Below are positions 1 to 9,534 of a stretch of 64,000 nt of DNA, piece by piece (the first letter of the stretch is position 1; each line of letters opens with the position of its first letter). The stretch is from assembly GCA_019635315.1 (NCBI GenBank), contig JAHBZT010000001.1:1286001-1350000 (forward strand). Direction: 5' to 3'. This stretch comes from Rubrivivax sp. GTDB lineage: Bacteria > Pseudomonadota > Gammaproteobacteria > Burkholderiales > Burkholderiaceae_C. Position numbers and translations under genes: made by a program. The notes beneath the pieces were generated by a model. It was not told where the DNA came from, made no database searches, and saw nothing but the letters and a program-made list of their open reading frames with translations.

Positions 1-1092
1 CGGCGCGGCCTCGCCGAGCTCGGGCAGCACATGCGCGAGCTCGGCGCCGACCCACGCGGGCAGGCCGGCGGCCGCCAGCGAAGGCCCGGCCAGCAGGCGC
101 AGCGCCCGCTTGAAGGCGGCGTAGGGGATCTCGGCGTCGCCGGCACGGCACTGCGCCAGCGCGTAGGCGCCCTGCGCGGCGGCGAAGTCGCCGGCCAGCC
201 GCGTCTTGCCGGTGCCGGCCTCGCCTTCGACCAGCATCACGCGGTGCCGGTCCCAGGCCGCCTGCAACGCCGCCCAGGCCTCGTCGCGACCGGTCAGCGG
301 CAGCTCGGCGGGCCACTCCACGGGCTGCCCGGCAGCGGCGCCGGCACCCGCCGCGGGCGTGGCCAGCGACGAAGGCGCGGATGCCGCCCGAGCCGCCTGC
401 TGGGCCAGCGCCTCGGTAGCCGCCATCGGCGCCAGGCCCAGCTCGCGCTGCAGCAGCTCGCGGCAGCGCTTGTATTGCGCCAGCGCCGCCTCGCGCCGGC
501 CGGCGGCCAGGTGCAGGCGCATTGCCTCGCGGTGCAGATGCTCCTGCAGCGGGTCGTCGGCGAGCAGGGCCTCGATGCGCGCCAGCGCGGCGTCGAGCCC
601 GCCGCGCGCCTCGTGTGCCGCCGCCGAGGCCTGCAGCGCGCGCCGGCGCAGCGCGTGCAGCTGCTCGCGCTCGGCCTGCAGCCAGTCGTCGAAGGAGGCG
701 GTGCCGCCGAGCGCCAGGCCGTCGGCAGGCGGGCCGCGCCACAGCGCCAGCGCGGCGTCGACGTCGCGCTCGTGCGGCGACGCCGCGCCGTCGCGAAAGG
801 TCCAGGCATCGCAGGCCAGCCGCGGCGCGCCGGCCAGCGCCAGCACGTCGCCCTCGCTGGCCAGCACGTCGCCGACCCCGGCCTCGCGCAGCCGCGCCAG
901 TTCGCGGCGCAGGTTGCGGCGCGCCGCGGCGTCGTCGACATTCGGCCACAGCCAGCCGGCGAGGCGCGCGCGGTGCGCCGGGCCGCCCAGCGCCAGCAGC
1001 ACCAGCAGCGCGGCGAGCTTGGCCGTCGCGAGCGGCACGGCGGCGCCCTGCCGGCGCAACGTGACCGGCCCGAGCAGGGTCAGTTCGTACAT
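1..1092 (-). CDS. SARP/BTAD-family transcriptional regulator with ATPase domain (3' part off the window)
   Basis: The start is the ATG at 1092 ([14 protein letters not shown]...); the reading frame is open to the left edge, so the C-terminus is missing. Residues 1-90 resemble an OmpR-like winged helix with the LAGWLWPN...[13 protein letters not shown] pattern of SARP regulators. About 95-240 form an alpha-helical BTAD domain (bacterial transcriptional activator; helices rich in [16 protein letters not shown]-type repeats). A Walker A motif, [11 protein letters not shown], follows near residue 285, so this is the large LuxR/SARP-ATPase type of regulator. It lies 33 nt downstream of the acyl-CoA synthetase gene on the same strand and may be cotranscribed. 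The target genes are unknown. Confidence 0.75.
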   Translation of the reverse strand, partial: MYELTLLGPVTLRRQGAAVPLATAKLAALLVLLALGGPAHRARLAGWLWPNVDDAAARRNLRRELARLREAGVGDVLASEGDVLALAGAPRLACDAWTFRDGAASPHERDVDAALALWRGPPADGLALGGTASFDDWLQAEREQLHALRRRALQASAAAHEARGGLDAALARIEALLADDPLQEHLHREAMRLHLAAGRREAALAQYKRCRELLQRELGLAPMAATEALAQQAARAASAPSSLATPAAGAGAAAGQPVEWPAELPLTGRDEAWAALQAAWDRHRVMLVEGEAGTGKTRLAGDFAAAQGAYALAQCRAGDAEIPYAAFKRALRLLAGPSLAAAGLPAWVGAELAHVLPELGEAAP

Positions 1093-1125
1093 CGGCGCGC
1101 CGCGGGCGGACTGCCTCGCGTGGCC

Positions 1126-2757
1126 TCAGGCGGTCGGCAGCCGGTGGTCCTTGAACAGCTCGCGCAGCTTGTTCTTCTGCATCTTGCCGGTGGCGCCGAG
1201 CGGGATGGCGTCGACGAAGACCACGTCGTCGGGTGTCCACCACTTGGCGATCTTGCCCTCGTAGAAGGCGATCAACTCGTCCTTCGTCAGCTCGGCGCCC
1301 GGCTTCTTGACGACCACCAGCAGCGGGCGCTCGTCCCACTTCGGGTGCTTGGCGGCGATGCACGCGGCCATCGCGACCGCCGGGTGCGCCATCGCGATAT
1401 TCTCGAGGTCGATCGAGCCGATCCATTCGCCGCCGCTCTTGATGACGTCCTTGCTGCGGTCGGTGATCTGCATGTAGCCGTCGGCGTCGATCCTCGCGAC
1501 GTCGCCGGTCGGGAACCAGCCGTCCTCCAGCGGGTCGCCGCCCTCGTCCTTGAAATACCGGGACAGGATCCACGGCCCGCGCACGTGCAGGTCGCCGCTG
1601 GCCTCGCTGCCGAACGGGATCTCGCGGCCCTGCGGGTCGACGACCTTCATGTCCACGCCGTAGATCGCGCGGCCCTGCTTGGACATCACCTCGTAGCGCT
1701 CGTCCTGCGACAGCGCCGCGTGCTGGGCCTTGAACGAGCACACGGTGCCCAGCGGGCTCATCTCGGTCATGCCCCAGGCGTGCAGCACGTGCACGCCGTA
1801 CTTGTCGCCGAAGGTGCGGATCATTGCCGGTGGGCAGGCCGAGCCGCCGATCACCGTGCGCTTCATGGTGCTGAACTTCAGGCCGTGGCCCTCGACATGC
1901 GCGAGCAGCCCCTGCCAGACGGTGGGCACGCCGGCCGACAGCGTGACGCCCTCGGACTCGAACAGCTCGTACAGGCTCTTGCCGTCCAGCCCCGGGCCGG
2001 GGAAGACCAGCTTGGCGCCGACCATGCAGCCGATGTACGGCAGGCCCCAGGCGTTGACGTGGAACATCGGCACCACCGGCAGGATGGCGTCGGCCGACGA
2101 GCAGTTCAGCGCGTCGGGCAGCGCGCCGGCGTAGGTGTGCAGCACGGTGCTGCGGTGGCTGTAGAGCACGCCCTTGGGGTTGCCCGTGGTGCCGCTCGTG
2201 TAGCACAGGCTGCTGGCGGTGTTCTCGTCGAAGACCGGCCAGTCGAAGCGGTCGTCCTGCGCGTCGACGAGTTCGTCGTAGACCAGCAGGTTGGGGATCT
2301 TCGCCGCGTCGGCCGGCAGGTGGGCGCGGTCGGTCATCGCGACGAAGTGGCGCACGCTGGCCAGGCGCGGCGCCACCGCGGCGACCAGCGGCAGGAAGGT
2401 GAGGTCGAAGCACAGCACCGCGTCGTCGGCATGGTTGACGATGTAGGCGAGCTGGTCCGGGTGCAGGCGCGGGTTGAGCGTGTGCAGCACGGCGCCGCTG
2501 CCCGAGACCGCGTAGTACAGCTCCATGTGCCGGTAGCCGTTCCAGGCCAGCGTCGCGACGCGGTCGCCCATGCCCACGCCCAGCGCCGCCAGCGCCTTGG
2601 CCATGCGGCGCGAGCGCGCGGCGAGTTCGCGGTAGGTGGTGCGGTGGATGTCGCCCTCGACGCGCCGCGAGACGATCTCGCGGTCGCCGTGATGGCGCTC
2701 GGCATGCACGATGAGGGAGGAGATCAGCAGCGGCTGCTGCATCATCTGGCCGTTCAT
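1126..2757 (-). CDS. Medium/long-chain acyl-CoA synthetase (AMP-forming, AlkK-like)
   Basis: An acyl-adenylate/CoA ligase of 543 aa. It activates a carboxylic acid with ATP and CoA, probably a medium-chain fatty acid. Seen: the P-loop [11 protein letters not shown] near residue 185, the adenylation motif [10 protein letters not shown], the hinge region [12 protein letters not shown], and a C-terminal KSGGEWI...[12 protein letters not shown] containing the catalytic lysine. I chose the ATG at 2757 because GGAGA lies a few bases upstream; an in-frame start 75 nt earlier adds an unconserved basic tail. Length and motifs fit the AlkK/DmdB-like group. Substrate is not determinable from the sequence. 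Confidence 0.85.
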   Translation of the reverse strand: MNGQMMQQPLLISSLIVHAERHHGDREIVSRRVEGDIHRTTYRELAARSRRMAKALAALGVGMGDRVATLAWNGYRHMELYYAVSGSGAVLHTLNPRLHPDQLAYIVNHADDAVLCFDLTFLPLVAAVAPRLASVRHFVAMTDRAHLPADAAKIPNLLVYDELVDAQDDRFDWPVFDENTASSLCYTSGTTGNPKGVLYSHRSTVLHTYAGALPDALNCSSADAILPVVPMFHVNAWGLPYIGCMVGAKLVFPGPGLDGKSLYELFESEGVTLSAGVPTVWQGLLAHVEGHGLKFSTMKRTVIGGSACPPAMIRTFGDKYGVHVLHAWGMTEMSPLGTVCSFKAQHAALSQDERYEVMSKQGRAIYGVDMKVVDPQGREIPFGSEASGDLHVRGPWILSRYFKDEGGDPLEDGWFPTGDVARIDADGYMQITDRSKDVIKSGGEWIGSIDLENIAMAHPAVAMAACIAAKHPKWDERPLLVVVKKPGAELTKDELIAFYEGKIAKWWTPDDVVFVDAIPLGATGKMQKNKLRELFKDHRLPTA

Positions 2758-2861
2758 GGGTCTCCAGTCGTGGTCGTGAGCGCGTGGCAGGGGCCGCCGC
2801 GCGCGGGCGGGTTCGCGGACATTCTGCGGCATGGCGCGCGGCGCCGGCCGCGGCAGGGCGA

Positions 2862-3068
2862 TCAGGGCTTGGGCGCGGGCGGGGCGCGGTCGCTCCAGAG
2901 CGTGCCGCCGGTGGCCCAGTCGTGGCGAGCGACGTCGCGGAAGACGATGTCGACGGCCTCCGGCGAGCCGCCCAGCGTCTTCACGACCGCGTCGGTCAGG
3001 GCCTGGGCGAGCGCGCGCTTCTGCTCGACGGTGCGGCCTTCGAAGAGTTCGACGTGGATGGCGGGCAT
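2862..3068 (-). CDS. 4-oxalocrotonate tautomerase family protein
   Basis: A 68-aa protein beginning MPAIHVELFEGRT, so Pro2 becomes the N-terminal catalytic base after Met removal. The motif EQKRALAQALTDAVV is typical of the first helix of 4-OT-type tautomerases, and the length fits the small 4-OT subunits. A good ribosome binding site (AGGAGA) precedes the ATG at 3068. It follows puuD by 20 nt on the same strand and could be in the purine operon. A role in keto-enol tautomerisation of a catabolic intermediate is family knowledge; the substrate here is unknown. Confidence 0.75.
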   Translation of the reverse strand: MPAIHVELFEGRTVEQKRALAQALTDAVVKTLGGSPEAVDIVFRDVARHDWATGGTLWSDRAPPAPKP

Positions 3069-3088
3069 GGGGTCTCCTGGGGGTTCCA

Positions 3089-4297
3089 TCACTGCACCGG
3101 CGCGCCGGCCTCGAACCAGCGGCGCAGCAGGTCGCGTTCGGCGTCGGTGATCTGGGTGGCGTTGTTCATCGGCATCAGCTTGAGCACCACGGTCTGCTGG
3201 TGGACCGCCTGGGCGTGCTGCTGCAGGAGTTCCGGCGTGTGCAGCGCGACGTTCTTCTGCGCCAGCGCGGCGTTGTGGCACATCGCGCAGCGCTGGTCGA
3301 TGACCGAGCGCACCTCGGCGTAGGTCGGCGGCGCCGCGGCGGCCGGCAGGGCGGGTGACGGTGCCGGCTTCAGCGCCACGGCCAGGCCGGCCAGCAGCAG
3401 CGTGCCGACGACGGCGTACTCCCAGGGCACGCGGCGCCCCTGCACCAGCGCCTTGTGGCGGGCGACGAAGCTGTGGCGGATCAGCGCGCCGGCCAGCATC
3501 AGCACGACGAGCACGATCCAGTTGTGCGCGCCCTGGTAAAGCCAGCCGTAGTGGTTGGACAGCATCGCCACCAGCACCGGCAGCGTGAAATAGGTGTTGT
3601 GCACGCTGCGCTGCTTGCCGCGCTGGCCGTGGATGGGGTCCACCGGCTGGCCGGCCTTCATCTGCGCGATGACCTTCTTCTGCCCCGGGATGATCCAGAA
3701 GAAGACGTTGGCGCTCATCGCGGTGGCCAGCATCGCGCCGACCAGCACGAAGGCCGCGCGCCCGGCGAACAGCTGGCAGGCCAGCCAGGACGCGGCGACG
3801 ACGAACAGCGCGACCGCGATGCCGACCTTCAGGTCGCCGCCGACCTGGCCGCCCTTCTCGCCCAGCCAGCGGCAGATGAGGTCGTAGAAGATCCAGAAGG
3901 CGACCAGGAAGGCGAGCGCGGTGGCGATCGCCGTCGGTGGCGACCAGTCGAAGACACGCGGGTCGATCAGGAAGGTGCGTGCGTTGAACAGGTACAGCAC
4001 CGCCAGCAGCGCGAAGCCGGTGAGCCAGGTGCTGTAGCTTTCCCAGTAGAACCAGTGCAGGTGGGGCGGCAGCGACTTGGGCGCGACCAGATACTTCTGC
4101 GGGTGGTAGAAGCCGCCGCCGTGCACGGCCCACAGTTCGCCGTCGACGCCGCGCGCCTTCAGCTCGGGGTCTTCGGGCTTCGTCAGGCTGCTGTCGAGGA
4201 AGACGAAGTAGAACGAAGAGCCGATCCACGCGATCGCCACGATCACGTGCGCCCAGCGCAGCAGCAGGTTGGCCCAGTCCAGCAGGTAGGCTTCCAA
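3089..4297 (-). CDS. puuD: Urate hydroxylase PuuD (membrane-bound, cytochrome c domain)
   Basis: A 402-aa membrane protein: about eight hydrophobic segments in residues 1-310 (DUF989 urate oxidase N-domain; WAHVIVAIAWIGSSFYFVFLDSSL, HLHWFYWESYSTWLTG, HNTYFTLPVLVAMLSNHY), then a C-terminal cytochrome c domain with the haem motif CAMCH at 337-341 and the Met-ligand region KLMPMNN near 377. PuuD oxidises urate to 5-hydroxyisourate, passing electrons to the respiratory chain. The only suitable start is TTG at 4297, preceded by GGAAGAG; no in-frame ATG lies nearby. uraH, encoding the next step, is upstream on the same strand, separated by repeat element A. Confidence 0.93.
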   Translation of the reverse strand: MEAYLLDWANLLLRWAHVIVAIAWIGSSFYFVFLDSSLTKPEDPELKARGVDGELWAVHGGGFYHPQKYLVAPKSLPPHLHWFYWESYSTWLTGFALLAVLYLFNARTFLIDPRVFDWSPPTAIATALAFLVAFWIFYDLICRWLGEKGGQVGGDLKVGIAVALFVVAASWLACQLFAGRAAFVLVGAMLATAMSANVFFWIIPGQKKVIAQMKAGQPVDPIHGQRGKQRSVHNTYFTLPVLVAMLSNHYGWLYQGAHNWIVLVVLMLAGALIRHSFVARHKALVQGRRVPWEYAVVGTLLLAGLAVALKPAPSPALPAAAAPPTYAEVRSVIDQRCAMCHNAALAQKNVALHTPELLQQHAQAVHQQTVVLKLMPMNNATQITDAERDLLRRWFEAGAPVQ

Positions 4298-4375
4298 GGC
4301 GCTCTTCCGTTCAGGCTCTGATGGCGCCGCAGTGCGACGGGTCTGGCGTGGTCATTTCGCAGGTGACGGGCTGCT

Positions 4376-5042
4376 TTTGGCGCGTCGCGGACGTTCGACT
4401 TGGCGCGTTGCCCGTGCGCGCTGGCATCGGCGCAGCGAAGCCACGTGGGGGCAGCCCGCATCGCCCAGGGTCCGGCGGTCGGCGCTGCGCGCCAACTGCC
4501 CTGCGATGCTCGCGCTCCTGGCCCGCCGCCAACTCACTTCGCTCGCTGCGCTCGCTCCGTTCGGACATCGGCGGCGAGTCAGTTGTGGAGGCGCGCTGCG
4601 CGCGCGGCCAGTAGCCCTGCGCTTCTCGGCGCCTCCCATGGGCGCTGCGGGCTGCCCCCACGCGGCTTCGCGACACGGTGGTGGTATGCCAGCACTTTGC
4701 ACGCCACCGTCGGTGGACTTCGCGCCAGGCGGTACCCGCTGCCGGCGAATAGTGAAGCGCCGAGCAGCGCAGCTTCGGGGTCGGCGCGCACGCAGTGCGC
4801 GCCTCGACAACTGACTCGCCGCCGGTGTCCGAACGGAGCGAGCGCAGCGAGCGAAGTGAGTTAGGCGGCGCGACCCCGAAGCGAGCAGCGCAGGGCAGTC
4901 GCCGCCGCAGGCGGCGACCGCGGAACCCTGAGCCGGCAGCGGGTACCGCCTGGTGCGACGCGCTGACGACTGCCGTCCGAACGAGCGGTTGCAGGTCGCG
5001 GGCAAGTGAACGTCGAACGAACGTCGGCAAGGCGTTGCCATC
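4376..5042 (+). repeat. Composite palindromic element, copy A (between uraH and puuD)
   Basis: One of six related noncoding elements. Module 1 (about 4435-4672) is bounded by inverted copies of GCGAAGCCRCGTGGGGGC and contains the core CTCACTTCGCTCGCTGCG. Module 2 (about 4721-4957) is bounded by inverted copies of GCGCCAGGCGGTACCCGC and carries the same core inverted (GCGCAGCGAGCGAAGTGAG). A spacer of about 50 bp separates them. The outer ends carry GGCGCGT.GCGGACGTTCG-like inverted repeats. The distal end lies 26 nt past the uraH stop codon; relative to uraH-puuD transcription the module order is reversed. The stretch 4298-4375, before puuD, holds nothing else recognisable. Boundaries are approximate. 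Confidence 0.85.
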
Positions 5043-5067
5043 GGCCCGAAGGCGCGGGAGCTGCACG

Positions 5068-5424
5068 TCAGCTGCCACGGTAGGTCGACCAGCTCCACGG
5101 GCTGACGAGCAGCGGCACGTGGTAGTGGCCGGCGGCGTCGGCGATGCCGAAGTCCAGCTGCACGGTGTCGACGAAGGGCGGGTCGGGCAGGGCGACGCCG
5201 CGGGCGCGGAAGTAGGGCGCGGCCTCGAACAGCAGCCGCCAGCGGCCGGTGGCCATCTCGTCGCCCTGCAGCAGCGGGCCGTCGGCGCGGCCGTCGGCAT
5301 TGAGCACGACGCGCTTGACGGTGGTCGCCTGGCCGTCGGCGGCCACGCGCTGCAGCGTGACGGCCATGCCCGCGGCCGGGCAGCCGTGGGCGGTGTCGAG
5401 GACATGGGTGCTGAGCTTGCCCAT
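5068..5424 (-). CDS. uraH: 5-hydroxyisourate hydrolase
   Basis: A 118-aa transthyretin-related protein. It starts [17 protein letters not shown], with the HVLD..HG.PA N-terminal signature of HIU hydrolases, and ends [19 protein letters not shown], the HYH.P....P..Y.TYRGS C-terminal signature. These supply the conserved His, Arg and Tyr-Arg-Gly-Ser active site. It converts 5-hydroxyisourate (the PuuD product) to OHCU, the UraD substrate. The ATG at 5424 is chosen because the family signature starts there. Transcribed toward puuD and divergently from puuE. Confidence 0.95.
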   Translation of the reverse strand: MGKLSTHVLDTAHGCPAAGMAVTLQRVAADGQATTVKRVVLNADGRADGPLLQGDEMATGRWRLLFEAAPYFRARGVALPDPPFVDTVQLDFGIADAAGHYHVPLLVSPWSWSTYRGS

Positions 5425-5522
5425 CGGGTCGGGTGCCGGCGCCGGAGCGGCGCGCTGGCTGGCTGGAAATACACTCAAGCATAAGTCGCGCCGCCACCGC
5501 AGGGCGACGCAACGCCGCCGCG
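5425..5522. promoter_or_regulatory. Divergent uraH/puuE control region
   Basis: The 98-bp gap between the divergent starts of uraH and puuE. It holds an AT-richer patch at about 5467-5490 (GGAAATACACTCAAGCATAA) in an otherwise GC-rich region. TTGAGT on the minus strand and GCATAAG on the plus strand could be promoter parts, but no clear -35/-10 pair stands out. By position it should control both arms of the urate/allantoin pathway. Confidence 0.45.
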
Positions 5523-6479
5523 ATGTCCAGCCCAGCCCGACCACGCTACCCCCGCGACCTGCGCGGCCACGGTCGCCATCCGCCGCACCCGCGCTGGCCC
5601 GGCGATGCGCGCGTGGCCGTGCAGTTCGTGCTGAACTACGAGGAAGGCGGCGAGAACAGCGTGCTGCACGGCGACGCCGGCAGCGAGCAGTTTCTCAGCG
5701 AACTGTTCAACCCGGCCGCCTACCCGGCGCGCCACCTCAGCATCGAGAGCATCTACGAGTACGGCGCGCGCGTCGGCGTCTGGCGCATCCTGCGCGAATT
5801 CGAGCGCCGCGGCCTGCCGCTCACCGTCTTCGGCGTCGGCATGGCACTCGAACGCTGCCCCGAGGTGACCGCCGCCTTCGTCGAACTGGGGCACGAGATC
5901 GCGTGCCACGGCTGGCGCTGGATCCACTACCAGAACGTCGACGAGGCGACCGAGCGCGAGCACCTGCGGCTGGGCGTCGAGGCGATCACGCGGCTCACGG
6001 GCCAGCGCCCGCTGGGCTGGTATACCGGCCGCGACAGCCCCAACACCCGCCGCCTGGTCGCCGATTTAGGCGGATTCGAATACGACAGCGACCACTACGG
6101 CGACGAACTGCCGTTCTGGCTGCAGGTGCGTCGCAGCGACGGCAGCCTGGTGCCGCAGCTCGTCGTGCCCTACACGCTGGACGCCAACGACATGCGCTTC
6201 GCGCTGCCGCAGGGCTACAGCCATGGCGACGAATTCTTCCAGTACCTGCGCGACAGCTTCGACGTGCTGTGGGCCGAGGGCGACGAGCGCCCGGCGATGA
6301 TGAGCGTGGGCATGCACTGCCGGCTGCTCGGGCGACCGGGCCGCCACCGCGCGCTGCAGCGTTTCCTGGACCATGTGCAGGCGCACGACCGCGTGTGGGT
6401 CGCGCGGCGCATCGACATCGCGCGCCACTGGTCTGCCGTGCACCCGTTCGACGCGACGACGGCCTTCGTCTGGGAGTGA
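5523..6479 (+). CDS. puuE: Allantoinase PuuE (polysaccharide-deacetylase fold)
   Basis: A 318-aa protein beginning [17 protein letters not shown]. Features of the PuuE branch of the carbohydrate esterase 4/NodB fold are visible: [19 protein letters not shown] near residue 35, [16 protein letters not shown] (metal-binding His), [18 protein letters not shown], and [13 protein letters not shown]. It hydrolyses allantoin to allantoate without relation to the amidohydrolase-type AllB. The ATG at 5523 is preferred over an upstream in-frame start at 5433, which would overlap the divergent promoter region. Its stop overlaps or abuts the uraD-allC start, indicating one operon. Confidence 0.93.
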   Translation: MSSPARPRYPRDLRGHGRHPPHPRWPGDARVAVQFVLNYEEGGENSVLHGDAGSEQFLSELFNPAAYPARHLSIESIYEYGARVGVWRILREFERRGLPLTVFGVGMALERCPEVTAAFVELGHEIACHGWRWIHYQNVDEATEREHLRLGVEAITRLTGQRPLGWYTGRDSPNTRRLVADLGGFEYDSDHYGDELPFWLQVRRSDGSLVPQLVVPYTLDANDMRFALPQGYSHGDEFFQYLRDSFDVLWAEGDERPAMMSVGMHCRLLGRPGRHRALQRFLDHVQAHDRVWVARRIDIARHWSAVHPFDATTAFVWE

Positions 6480-6484
6480 AGCCC

Positions 6485-8275
6485 GTGATCACGCTGCAGC
6501 ATCTGAACGACGCTGGCCGCGACGACTTCGTCGCGCTGCTCGACGGCATCTACGAACACTCGCCGTGGATCGCCGAGCAGGCGTTCGCGAAGCGACCGGC
6601 CGGCGGTTTCGCCACGCCGGCGGCGCTCAAGCGCACGCTGGTCGAGGTCGTGCGCGCGGCGCCACGCGAGCGCCAGCTGGCGCTGATCCGCGCCCACCCG
6701 GAACTCGCCGGCAAGGCGATGGTCGCGAAGACGCTCACCGCCGAGAGCAGCGGCGAGCAGGCCGCCGCCGGGCTCACGCACTGCACGCCGGAGGAGTTCG
6801 CTCGCCTGCAGCAGCTCAACGCCGACTACAACGCGCGTTTCGGCTGGCCCTTCATCCTGGCCGTCAAGGGACCGCGCGGCACGGGGCTGACGCGGCCGCA
6901 GATCATCGCCAGCTTCGCGCGCCGGCTGGCCGGGCACCCGGACTTCGAATTTGCCGAGTGCCTGCGCAACATCCACCGCATCGCCGAGATCCGGCTGGCC
7001 GAACGCCTGAACCAGCGCAACGAACTCGGCGAGCGGGTGTGGGACTGGGCCGAGGAGCTGGCCCACCACAGCGACCCCGGCTTCGCCGAGCGTGGCGAAC
7101 TGACGGTGACCTACCTGACCGCCGCGCACCGCGCCTGCGCGCGGCAGCTGCACGAATGGATGCGCGACGCCGGCTTCGACGAGGTGCACGACGACGCGCT
7201 GGGCAACGTGGTCGGCCTCTACCACGGCAGCGAGCCGGGTGCGAAGCGGCTGCTGACCGGCAGCCACTTCGACACCGTGCGCAACGGCGGCAAGTACGAC
7301 GGCCGCCTGGGCATCCTGGTGCCGATGGCGGTCGTGCAGGCGCTGCACCGCGGCGGGCGCCGGCTGCCCTTCGGCCTCGAGGTCGTCGCCTTCGCGGAGG
7401 AGGAAGGGCAGCGCTACAAGGCCAGCTTCCTGAGTTCCGGCGCGCTGATCGGGCAGTTCGACGCCGCCTGGCTGGAGCAGGTCGACGCCGACGGCGTGGC
7501 GATGCATGACGCGATGCGCGCCGCCGGCCTGCCGGCCACGATGGAGGCCATCGCGGCGCTGCGGCGCGACCCGGCGCGGTACCTCGGCTTCGTCGAGGTG
7601 CACATCGAGCAGGGCCCGGTGCTGAACGAGCTGGACCTGCCGCTGGGCGTGGTCACCAGCATCAACGGCAGCCTGCGCTACCTGGGCGAGGTCACCGGCA
7701 TGGCCAGCCACGCCGGCACGACGCCGATGGACCGCCGCCGCGACGCCGCCTGCGCGGTGGCCGAGCTGCTGCTGTTCGTCGAGAGCCGCGCGGCGGCGGT
7801 GCCCGATGTCGTCGGCACCGTCGGGCTGCTGGAGGTGCCGTCGGGCTCGATCAACGTCGTGCCCGGGCGCTGCCGCTTCAGCCTGGACCTGCGCGCGACC
7901 ACCGACGCGGCGCGCGATGCGCTGGCGGCCGACGTGCGCGCCGAGCTGGCCCGCATCTGCGGCGAGCGCGGCCTGTCGTACACGCTGGAGCAGACCATGG
8001 TCGCCGCCGCCGCACCCTGCGACCCGGCCTGGCAGCAGCGCTGGGCCGCCGCCGTGCAGGCGCTGGGGCTGCCGGTGCACCGCATGCCCAGCGGCGCCGG
8101 CCACGACGCGATGATGCTGCACGAGATCATGCCGCAGGCGATGCTGTTCCTGCGCGGCGGCCACTCGGGCATCAGCCACAACCCGCTGGAGACCATCACC
8201 AGCGACGACGCCGAACTGTGCGCCGCCGCCTTCATGCACCTGGTGCTGGCGCTGGCGCAGGAGGACCGCCCTTGA
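6485..8275 (+). CDS. Bifunctional OHCU decarboxylase / allantoate amidohydrolase (UraD-AllC fusion)
   Basis: A 596-aa fusion. Residues 1-165 are UraD: LIRAHPELAGKAM (catalytic His), LTAESSGEQAAAGL, NADYNARFGWPFILAVKG and CLRNIHRIAEIRLAERL. Residues 175-596 are an M20 allantoate amidohydrolase: TGSHFDTVRNGGKYDGRLG, FAEEEGQRY, FVEVHIEQGPVL, INVVPGR, MPSGAGHDA and GGHSGISHNPLE. It would catalyse two non-adjacent steps of urate degradation, OHCU to S-allantoin and allantoate to ureidoglycolate plus ammonia and CO2. No ATG is near the start; GTG at 6485 with GGGAG upstream fits best (GTG 6476 is possible). The stop overlaps the next start (TTGA). Confidence 0.9.
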   Translation: MITLQHLNDAGRDDFVALLDGIYEHSPWIAEQAFAKRPAGGFATPAALKRTLVEVVRAAPRERQLALIRAHPELAGKAMVAKTLTAESSGEQAAAGLTHCTPEEFARLQQLNADYNARFGWPFILAVKGPRGTGLTRPQIIASFARRLAGHPDFEFAECLRNIHRIAEIRLAERLNQRNELGERVWDWAEELAHHSDPGFAERGELTVTYLTAAHRACARQLHEWMRDAGFDEVHDDALGNVVGLYHGSEPGAKRLLTGSHFDTVRNGGKYDGRLGILVPMAVVQALHRGGRRLPFGLEVVAFAEEEGQRYKASFLSSGALIGQFDAAWLEQVDADGVAMHDAMRAAGLPATMEAIAALRRDPARYLGFVEVHIEQGPVLNELDLPLGVVTSINGSLRYLGEVTGMASHAGTTPMDRRRDAACAVAELLLFVESRAAAVPDVVGTVGLLEVPSGSINVVPGRCRFSLDLRATTDAARDALAADVRAELARICGERGLSYTLEQTMVAAAAPCDPAWQQRWAAAVQALGLPVHRMPSGAGHDAMMLHEIMPQAMLFLRGGHSGISHNPLETITSDDAELCAAAFMHLVLALAQEDRP

Positions 8276-9534
8276 ACGATGCGCTGCACGCGCGGCTGGA
8301 CGCCTGGATCGCCGCGCACTTCGACGAGCAGGTGCGCTTCCTGCAGGCGCTGGTGCGCGTGCCCACCGACACGCCGCCGGGCGACAACGCGCCGCATGCC
8401 GAGAAGACGCTGGAGCTGCTGGCCGCGATGGGCCTGGCGGTCGAGCGCCATCCGGTGCCGGCCGACGCGGTGCGCGCGCAGGGCATGACCTCGATCACCA
8501 ACCTGATCGTGCGCCGGCGCTTTGCCGACGGCGGGCCCACGATCGCGCTCAACGCCCATGGCGACGTGGTGCCGCCGGGCGAGGGCTGGACGCACGACCC
8601 CTACGGCGGCGAGGTGGTCGACGGCGCGCTCTACGGCCGCGCCAGCGCCGTCAGCAAGAGCGACTTCGCGACCTACACGTTCGCGCTGCGCGCGCTGGAG
8701 GCGCTGGGCGGGCCGCTGGAACCCGGTGGGCAGCCGCTGGCGCGGCTGCGTGGTGCGGTGGAGCTGCACTTCACCTACGACGAGGAATTCGGCGGCGAGC
8801 TGGGCCCCGGCTGGCTGCTCGCGCAGCGGCTCACGAGACCCGACCTGCTGATCGCCGCCGGCTTCTCGCACCAGGTCGTGACCGCGCACAACGGCTGCCT
8901 GCAGCTGGAGGTGACGCTGCACGGCCTGGCCTCGCATGCCGCCTACCCGGAGACCGGCATCGACGCGCTGCAGGCCGCCAACCGGCTGTTGACGGCGCTG
9001 TACGCCCACAACGAGGTGCTGCGCGGCCGCCGTTCGCAGGTGGCCGGGATCACCCACCCGTACCTGAATGTCGGTCGCATCGAGGGCGGCAGCAACACCA
9101 ACGTGGTGCCCGGCAAAGTGGTGCTGAAGCTGGACCGGCGCATGATCCCCGAGGAGGACGCCGCCGCGGTGGAAGCCGAGGTGCGTGCGTTGATCGAGCA
9201 GGCGGTTGCCGCCAGCCCGGGCGTGCGGCTGGAGATCCGCCGGCTGCTGCTGGCGCAGTCGCTGAAGCCCCTGCCTGGCAACCGGGCGCTGGTGCAGGCC
9301 CTCCAGCGCCACGGCGAGGCGGTCTTCGGCCACGTCATCGAGGAGAGCGGTACCCCGCTCTACACCGACGTGCGGCTGTACGGCGCGCACGGCATCCCGG
9401 CCGTGATCTACGGTGCCGGGCCGCGCACGGTGCTGGAGAGCAACGCCAAGCGCGCCGACGAGCACCTGCAGCTGGCCGACCTGCAGGGCGCCACGCGCGT
9501 CGTGGCACGCACCCTGCTGGACCTGCTGGGCTGA
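8272..9534 (+). CDS. M20-family amidohydrolase/peptidase with altered metal site
   Basis: A 420-aa M20 (ArgE/DapE/carboxypeptidase G2-like) protein. Start TTG at 8272 overlaps the preceding stop as TTGA and has a full AGGAGG seven bases upstream. Metal motifs: AHGDVVPPGEGW near residue 96 and TYDEEFGG near 168. The motif normally reading GRGxxDMKG, which supplies the bridging Asp, is GRASAVSKSDF here, so that Asp is Val. The dimerisation domain (HGLASHAAYPETGIDAL, GGSNTNVVPGKV) is normal. Operon position suggests hydrolysis of a ureido or amide intermediate after allantoate, but this is inference. Confidence 0.8.
   Translation: MNDALHARLDAWIAAHFDEQVRFLQALVRVPTDTPPGDNAPHAEKTLELLAAMGLAVERHPVPADAVRAQGMTSITNLIVRRRFADGGPTIALNAHGDVVPPGEGWTHDPYGGEVVDGALYGRASAVSKSDFATYTFALRALEALGGPLEPGGQPLARLRGAVELHFTYDEEFGGELGPGWLLAQRLTRPDLLIAAGFSHQVVTAHNGCLQLEVTLHGLASHAAYPETGIDALQAANRLLTALYAHNEVLRGRRSQVAGITHPYLNVGRIEGGSNTNVVPGKVVLKLDRRMIPEEDAAAVEAEVRALIEQAVAASPGVRLEIRRLLLAQSLKPLPGNRALVQALQRHGEAVFGHVIEESGTPLYTDVRLYGAHGIPAVIYGAGPRTVLESNAKRADEHLQLADLQGATRVVARTLLDLLG
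9503..9518 (+). promoter_or_regulatory. Candidate sigma-54 promoter before the ABC transporter genes
   Basis: TGGCACG at 9503-9509 is a perfect -24 box; CTGCT at 9514-9518 is a -12 box with one mismatch at correct spacing. It lies inside the end of the M20 gene, 169 nt before the binding-protein ATG. A second partial match (CGCACG then TTGCA, 9606-9620) lacks the -24 GG. The gap 9535-9686 contains no other clear signal. Weak alone; of interest because the parallel transporter at 28 kb has a near-perfect sigma-54 site. Confidence 0.25.

Noticed and set aside
31-3150. Very long open frames antisense to real genes, for example 1039 codons opposite the regulator and acyl-CoA synthetase genes, and over 1000 codons opposite the hybrid kinase.
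   Set aside because: In a 70% GC genome the antisense of a gene with G/C third positions is usually open. Composition is Arg/Ala/Gly-rich with no recognisable domains.
4321-5484. Long open frames across the repeat elements whose translations recur between copies (Ser-Glu-Arg repeats, Arg/Ala-rich peptides).
   Set aside because: They arise because all frames of the GC-rich palindromes stay open; they lack ribosome sites, differ in frame ends between copies and resemble no protein.
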